Source: Bdellovibrio sp.
GTDB taxonomy: Bacteria > Bdellovibrionota > Bdellovibrionia > Bdellovibrionales > Bdellovibrionaceae
Length of the DNA: 9,617 nucleotides
Reading direction: 5' to 3'
NCBI GenBank assembly: GCA_003176075.1
Contig: PSRN01000185.1
Location: forward strand, 1 to 9,617
The position numbers and the translations under genes were made by a program. Below are positions 6,332 to 9,617 of this stretch, one piece after another; position 1 is the first letter of the stretch; each line of letters starts with the position of its first letter. Below the pieces are notes generated by a model, which searched no databases, was not told the origin of the DNA, and was given only the letters and a program-made list of their open reading frames with translations.

Positions 6332-6847
6332 TCAAGTTCGAGTGGAACATTGGCGGTAGGCCTCGGAAAGAACCATGGCCACAGCCGTGGCCAAATTGTA
6401 ACCCCGGATGGGACCCGCCACGGGAATCCGCAAGCACCGCTCTTTATTGCGCTGCAAAATGCGAGGGTCAAGCCCCTTGGTCTCTTTGCCGAAGACAAAC
6501 CAGTCGCCGGGCGCGAAGTCCTGTTCGTAAAACAGCTGTTGGCCCTTGGTAGAGAAGTAAAAAACCCTCGCCGAATCCTGCACTTGTTTCTGCCAATCAT
6601 CATAAGAAGGATATTTTCGCCAGGAGAGGTGGGGCCAATAATCAAGACCCGCCCGCTTGAGCTGTCGGTCAGTAATGGCAAAGCCCAGCGGTTCCACCAA
6701 ATGAAGGTCGGCGCCGAGCCCAATGCAGGTTCGACCGATATTCCCGGTGTTTTGCGGAATTTCGGGTTCCACTAAAACAACATGAAAAGGCAAAGTGGCC
6801 GTCACGCCTGTTGGGCCGTCCGCTTGGTGAGTGTTTCGACGATTCAT
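6332..6847 (-). CDS. trmL: tRNA (cytidine/uridine-34-2'-O)-methyltransferase TrmL (SPOUT family)
   Basis: With the chosen start the protein has 171 aa, slightly longer than the usual 150-160 because of an N-terminal tail before the first strand HVVLVEPEIPQNTGNIGR (22-39), a family hallmark. Further hallmarks are LHLVEPLGF (48-56), RAGLDYW (65-71), the SAM-site loop FGKETKGLDP (119-128) and the knot motif GYNLATAVAM (149-158). By family it uses S-adenosylmethionine to methylate the ribose of the wobble base in tRNA-Leu isoacceptors. I chose ATG 6847 because GGAG lies four bases upstream; an in-frame TTG at 6883 would add 12 residues with no support. The knot motif has Gly-Tyr where Ser-Leu or Ser-Met is usual. 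It is first in the minus-strand operon leading to secA. Confidence 0.92.
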   Translation of the reverse strand: MNRRNTHQADGPTGVTATLPFHVVLVEPEIPQNTGNIGRTCIGLGADLHLVEPLGFAITDRQLKRAGLDYWPHLSWRKYPSYDDWQKQVQDSARVFYFSTKGQQLFYEQDFAPGDWFVFGKETKGLDPRILQRNKERCLRIPVAGPIRGYNLATAVAMVLSEAYRQCSTRT

Positions 6848-6851
6848 CGGT

Positions 6852-6855
6852 CTCC
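6852..6855 (-). promoter_or_regulatory. Shine-Dalgarno that sets the trmL start
   Basis: On the minus strand GGAG stands four bases before the ATG at 6847-6845. This supports the shorter 171-aa form of TrmL over the TTG start at 6883, which has no such site. The spacing is on the short side. Confidence 0.5.
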
Positions 6856-6905
6856 AATTCCCCTGACTAGTGCTAGAACTCAATTACCATTTTTGTCATT
6901 GATTT

Positions 6906-7014
6906 CACCTCCGCAGTCTCCAAGTCGCTGCCTTCGGCACCTCCACAGTCTCCAAGTCGCTGCCTTCGGCACCTCCACCGCCTCAAGTCGGTGCCTTCGG
7001 CACCTCCACAGACG
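6906..7014. repeat. 32-bp tandem repeats between trmL and glnA
   Basis: Three units and a partial fourth stand head to tail: 6906-6937, 6938-6969 (one base different), 6970-7000 (31 bp, more diverged) and 7001-7014 (partial). The unit begins CACCTCCACAG and ends GTCGCTGCCTTCGG. Where units join, the sequence reads (C)TGCC-TTC-GGCA, a small hairpin; in the third copy it is a perfect GTGCC-TTC-GGCAC. The array fills about a third of the 367-base divergent region between trmL and glnA. There are no unique spacers, so it is not a CRISPR. It may be a slippage array or a family of dispersed intergenic repeats. Confidence 0.8.
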
Positions 7015-7214
7015 CGGCTTTTTCCTCTCCCCCGGGTTTTTCACCATCCTGCTCGAGTCCTGCCGTCTTGCGAACTGCGTCAGCTGAAGTTGTCGGCTGA
7101 ATCCTTCATCGACATCAATCCCAAAATGAAGGTAAAGATTTACGTTTAAAAGGCGACCAAAACCTAAAAAACAAGATTGAAAAAAGCAATCCTGACAAGA
7201 AAGGGGAGGATACG
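7015..7214 (+). promoter_or_regulatory. Leader region of glnA
   Basis: This 200-base stretch carries no gene. It ends in a strong Shine-Dalgarno, GGGGAGG (7203-7209), five bases before the glnA ATG at 7215. A perfect 12-bp inverted repeat, GTAAA-GA-TTTAC, lies at 7132-7143 and a weak 5-bp hairpin (GATTG/CAATC) at 7175-7191. I found neither a convincing sigma70 pair nor a sigma54 -24/-12 element (TGGCAC then TTGCA), although glnA is often nitrogen-regulated. Confidence 0.45.
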
Positions 7215-8630
7215 ATGACAGCGCAAGAAGCAGTGCAATTTGCCAAAGAGCGAGGGGCTCGGATGGTGGACCTCAAATTTTGTGACCTGCTGGGGAGTTG
7301 GCAGCATTTTACGATTCCAATCGCTGCTCTCACCGGCGAGATCTTCGAGGAGGGGCTGGGCTTTGATGGCAGCTCCATTCGTGGCTGGCGGGGGATCGAG
7401 GAAAGCGACATGGTGGTGCAGCCCGATCCGGCGACGGTCAAGATGGACCCCTTTATGGAGGTCCCCACCGTTTCTTTCATCTGCGATGTGGTGCTGCCGG
7501 AGTCGCTTGAGGCTTACAATCGGGATCCGCGCAATGTCTTAAAAAGAGCTGTGGCATATATGAATTCATCGGGCGTCGCCGATACGGCCTATTTTGGACC
7601 GGAGGCCGAGTTTTTTATTTTCGACGATGTTCGCTATGACCAAACCAACAATGGCGCCTTTTATCAGATCGACTCCGACGAAGGAATTTGGAACTCGGGT
7701 CGGGACGAAGGTGGAAAGAACTTGGGATATAAGCCCCGTCACAAGGAGGGTTACTTTCCGGTTCTGCCGACCGATTCCCTTCACGATCTACGAACGGAAA
7801 TGTGCCTTGAACTCGAGCGGGCGGGCTTGCCGGTGGAGCGGCAGCATCACGAAGTGGCTTCCGCCGGCCAGGCTGAAATCAATATCAAATTCGACAACGC
7901 GCTCGGCATGGCCGACAAAATGATGTGGTTCAAATACATCATCAAGAATGTCGCCCGACGGCACGGGAAATCGGTGACCTTTATGCCGAAACCCCTGTTT
8001 GGAGACAACGGATCCGGAATGCATGTCCACATGTCCTTGTGGAAGGATGGAAAAAATCTTTTTGCCGGCAACAAGTACGCGGGATTGTCGGATACGGCGC
8101 TTTACTATATTGGTGGAATTTTAAAACACGCGCCGGCCCTCTGTGCTCTGATCAACCCCACGACCAACTCTTACAAACGTCTGGTCCCGGGTTTTGAGGC
8201 GCCAATCAAGCTGGCTTACAGCTTCCGCAATCGTTCGGCCGCGATTCGAATCCCCAACACAGGTTCAAATCCCAGTGCCAAGCGGATTGAATTCCGCACG
8301 CCAGACCCGATGGCCAATATTTACCTGGCCGAAGCCGCTTTGATCATGGCGGGAGTCGACGGCGTCCGCAACAAGATCAACCCCGGCGAACCCCTCGATA
8401 AGGATATTTATGGCCTGAGTCCCGAGGAGTCGGCCAAAGTGCCCTCCATTCCAGGCTCTCTTGAAGAGGCTTTGCGCAATCTCTCCACCAAAGGGGAGTT
8501 CCTCAAACAAGGCGGGGTGTTCAATGAGGATCTCGTGAATGTCTGGACGAATTACAAACTCGATCGGGAAATTCGACCCGTTCAACAAAGACCTGTGCCT
8601 TTTGAATTTCATTTGTACTACGACATGTAA
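7215..8630 (+). CDS. glnA: Type I glutamine synthetase
   Basis: This enzyme makes glutamine from glutamate, ammonia and ATP and acts as a cytoplasmic dodecamer. At 471 aa it has the length of the E. coli enzyme (469). Visible signatures are FDGSSIRGW (50-58), the metal site GPEAEFF (128-134), HHEVASAGQAEI (211-222), the ATP and metal motif GSGMHVHMS (266-274), the ammonia-site loop NPTTNSYKRLVPGFEAP (314-330, with Glu328) and RIEFRTPDP (357-365). Tyr399 in KDIYGL aligns with the adenylylation tyrosine of GlnA from enteric bacteria, so this is probably a GSI-beta enzyme open to control by GlnE; no glnE, glnB or ntr gene is in view. The start has a strong GGGGAGG site. A GcvH-like gene follows after 38 bases in the same direction, probably co-transcribed. 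Confidence 0.98.
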   Translation: MTAQEAVQFAKERGARMVDLKFCDLLGSWQHFTIPIAALTGEIFEEGLGFDGSSIRGWRGIEESDMVVQPDPATVKMDPFMEVPTVSFICDVVLPESLEAYNRDPRNVLKRAVAYMNSSGVADTAYFGPEAEFFIFDDVRYDQTNNGAFYQIDSDEGIWNSGRDEGGKNLGYKPRHKEGYFPVLPTDSLHDLRTEMCLELERAGLPVERQHHEVASAGQAEINIKFDNALGMADKMMWFKYIIKNVARRHGKSVTFMPKPLFGDNGSGMHVHMSLWKDGKNLFAGNKYAGLSDTALYYIGGILKHAPALCALINPTTNSYKRLVPGFEAPIKLAYSFRNRSAAIRIPNTGSNPSAKRIEFRTPDPMANIYLAEAALIMAGVDGVRNKINPGEPLDKDIYGLSPEESAKVPSIPGSLEEALRNLSTKGEFLKQGGVFNEDLVNVWTNYKLDREIRPVQQRPVPFEFHLYYDM

Positions 8631-8668
8631 GAACGCGAAGATGACGATGACGATGAAGAGAGGTCACC

Positions 8669-9103
8669 ATGTCGAGTGAGCAGTACCGAAATTTCATGGG
8701 CTATCTATGGTTTCAAAAGGAAGACAACGTTTACACCATTGGAATCAACGAAGACGGCCTTGATGAAATTGAAACTATCAATACCGTCGATTTGCCTCCC
8801 GAAGGAGAACAGATTGAGGCGGACGTTGTCTGTGGCAGTGTCGAGACCGACGACGGTCCCTTGGATATTTACTCGCCCGTTTCAGGCAAAGTGATCGAAA
8901 TCAACACTGCGGTAGTGGAAGATCCCGCCTTGATTCAAGAAGACCCGTATGATGGTTGGTTGCTGAAAATCGAGTCTCACGAAGAGTATGAAGATAGTGA
9001 TTCCGACGACTCGGATGATGAAGATGAAGATGAAGATGAAGAGGACGAAGACGAGGGTCAAGACGAAGATCTTGATCCTGATCGCGAGGATGACCGCCAC
9101 TGA
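8669..9103 (+). CDS. GcvH-like protein without the lipoyl lysine, acidic C-terminal tail
   Basis: Residues 1-102 of this 144-aa protein follow the H protein of the glycine cleavage system. GYLWFQKEDNVYTIGIN (11-27) is the first hairpin, then come VDLPPEGEQIEADVVCGSVE (40-59), DIYSPVSGKVIEIN (66-79) and DPYDGWLLKIES (92-103). H proteins carry lipoate on Lys in V-E-S-x-K-A-x-x-D-I-Y. Here an ungapped alignment gives V-E-T-D-D-G-P-L-D-I-Y, placing Asp62 at the lysine position. It therefore cannot be lipoylated there and is probably not a working glycine-cleavage carrier. Residues 104-144 are almost all Asp/Glu and likely disordered. A GAGAGG site five bases upstream supports the ATG. It lies 38 bases after glnA and overlaps the Nudix start. 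A structural, metal-binding or regulatory role is possible but unproven. Confidence 0.85.
   Translation: MSSEQYRNFMGYLWFQKEDNVYTIGINEDGLDEIETINTVDLPPEGEQIEADVVCGSVETDDGPLDIYSPVSGKVIEINTAVVEDPALIQEDPYDGWLLKIESHEEYEDSDSDDSDDEDEDEDEEDEDEGQDEDLDPDREDDRH
9017..9040 (+). repeat. GATGAA hexamer microsatellite encoding Asp-Glu
   Basis: Four perfect GATGAA units encode (Asp-Glu)4 in the acidic tail of the GcvH-like protein, with imperfect GAN-codon repeats on both sides to about 9055. A similar GATGACGATGACGATGAAGAG stretch, out of frame with this gene, occurs in the short glnA-GcvH gap (8640-8660). The tail length may vary by slippage without frame loss. Confidence 0.7.
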
Positions 9104-9534
9104 AAAGTCGTGTTCGTGCCAGCGCAGTTATTGTTCAAGGCGAAAAGCTTTTGACTTTTCGAGCCCAAGACCCGAGTTCAGGTCGATCTTATTTCTTTCT
9201 TCCAGGCGGAAAAATTGAGCCCCACGAAACGGCGCCCGAAGCCGCCGAGAGGGAAACCCTCGAGGAGACAGGTTTCAAAGTGCGAGTGAATCCGTTGTCC
9301 GCCTTGGATCGTGAATATTTCTTTTTTTGGAACGGCGAGGATTACGATTGCTTAACAATATTCTATTGGGCAACCCTCGAATCGCCAATTCAAAGTCCTG
9401 TGAATGACGCCCCGATGAACAAGGGTACGGTTTGGATTCCCCTGTCTGAAATTGAAACAAGTCTCTCTTATTCTCGAGAAATCAGTTCGGCGGTCATGGA
9501 GCTTATCCAAAAGTATCACGCAACCTACAACTAG
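9100..9534 (+). CDS. Nudix hydrolase, probable CTG start
   Basis: The Nudix box is complete: GKIEPHETAPEAAERETLEETGF at residues 37-59 of the long form fits GX5EX7REUXEEXGU, so the magnesium-binding glutamates are present. Such enzymes cleave nucleoside diphosphates linked to another group; the substrate cannot be told. The first in-frame usual start is TTG 9151, but the frame upstream reads SRVRASAVIVQGEKLL, the expected first strand of a Nudix fold. The frame is closed by a stop at 9091-9093. The likely start is therefore CTG at 9100, overlapping the previous stop (CTGA) with GAGGA nine bases before it. This gives 144 aa. The TTG form (127 aa) would lose strand one. It is probably coupled to the GcvH-like gene and co-transcribed with glnA. 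Confidence 0.85.
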   Translation: MKSRVRASAVIVQGEKLLTFRAQDPSSGRSYFFLPGGKIEPHETAPEAAERETLEETGFKVRVNPLSALDREYFFFWNGEDYDCLTIFYWATLESPIQSPVNDAPMNKGTVWIPLSEIETSLSYSREISSAVMELIQKYHATYN

Positions 9535-9560
9535 TGCCGCGACCGGATGATTTTGTCACT

Positions 9561-9617
9561 TTATGCTTGGTCTTTCGCGCCAACCCTTCGTTGCTCGTCG
9601 TCGACATAGCTCAGCGG
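9561..9617. other. Edge-truncated element: minus-strand gene end or tRNA start
   Basis: Two readings compete. On the minus strand, an open frame enters from the right edge and ends PLSYVDDEQRRVGAKDQA with TAA at 9561-9563, which looks like a plausible charged C-terminus. On the plus strand, the last bases read ATAGCTCAGCGG, matching the tRNA position 8-19 consensus (TAGCTCAG then GG); a tRNA would then begin near 9600. A dispersed intergenic repeat is a third option. The window ends before any of these can be settled. No terminator is seen after the Nudix gene. Confidence 0.3.

Noticed and set aside
6906..7014. CRISPR array
   Set aside because: The units abut head to tail with no unique spacers, and no cas gene is in view.
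7126..7149. Seven-codon leader peptide before glnA (MKVKIYV)
   Set aside because: No ribosome-binding site at proper distance, no regulatory codons and no attenuator hairpin with T-run.
7015..7214. Sigma54 promoter in front of glnA
   Set aside because: I looked for TGGCAC-N5-TTGCA and found no acceptable match.

Overview
The window reads as ordinary chromosomal sequence of a Gram-negative bacterium of roughly 50% GC, plus a small accessory patch at its left end. The SecA and type I glutamine synthetase sequences, the bacterial astacin-type protease and the acidic GcvH-like protein would suit Bdellovibrionota or another former deltaproteobacterial lineage. That placement is inference from family resemblance; no rRNA or taxonomic marker is present.

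Left part (1-1649, + strand): about 490 bases with no recognisable gene are followed by a toxin-first toxin-antitoxin operon. It encodes a RelE/HigB-like toxin (531-800) and an overlapping XRE-family antitoxin (769-1140). The operon has a clear sigma70-like promoter (492-520) whose spacer holds a perfect 8+3+8 palindrome, the likely autoregulatory operator. Next come the broken first 28 codons of a BrnT toxin (1318-1404) and an intact ribbon-helix-helix antitoxin-like gene (1425-1649). Together these look like the remains of a second, decayed toxin-antitoxin pair.

Middle part (1679-6847, - strand): four genes are read right to left as one probable operon. They are trmL (tRNA 2'-O-methyltransferase), secA (Sec translocase motor), an unrecognised zinc-ribbon protein with a repeat-built acidic linker, and a membrane-anchored astacin-like metalloprotease whose TTG start overlaps the zinc-ribbon stop codon. 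SecA lacks the usual C-terminal zinc-binding tail.

Right part (6848-9617, + strand): a divergent intergenic region carries about 3.5 copies of a 32-bp tandem repeat. It is followed by glnA (glutamine synthetase with the adenylylation tyrosine kept), a GcvH-fold protein that lacks the lipoyl lysine and ends in a long acidic tail, and a Nudix hydrolase. The Nudix gene probably starts at a CTG overlapping the previous stop. The last 57 bases hold an edge-truncated element that could be the 3' end of a minus-strand gene or the 5' end of a tRNA.

I did not find a convincing new multi-gene system. The points most worth a second look are the lipoyl-less GcvH-like protein next to glnA, the decayed BrnT locus, the near-leaderless toxin promoter with a spacer operator, and the SecA without a zinc tail.
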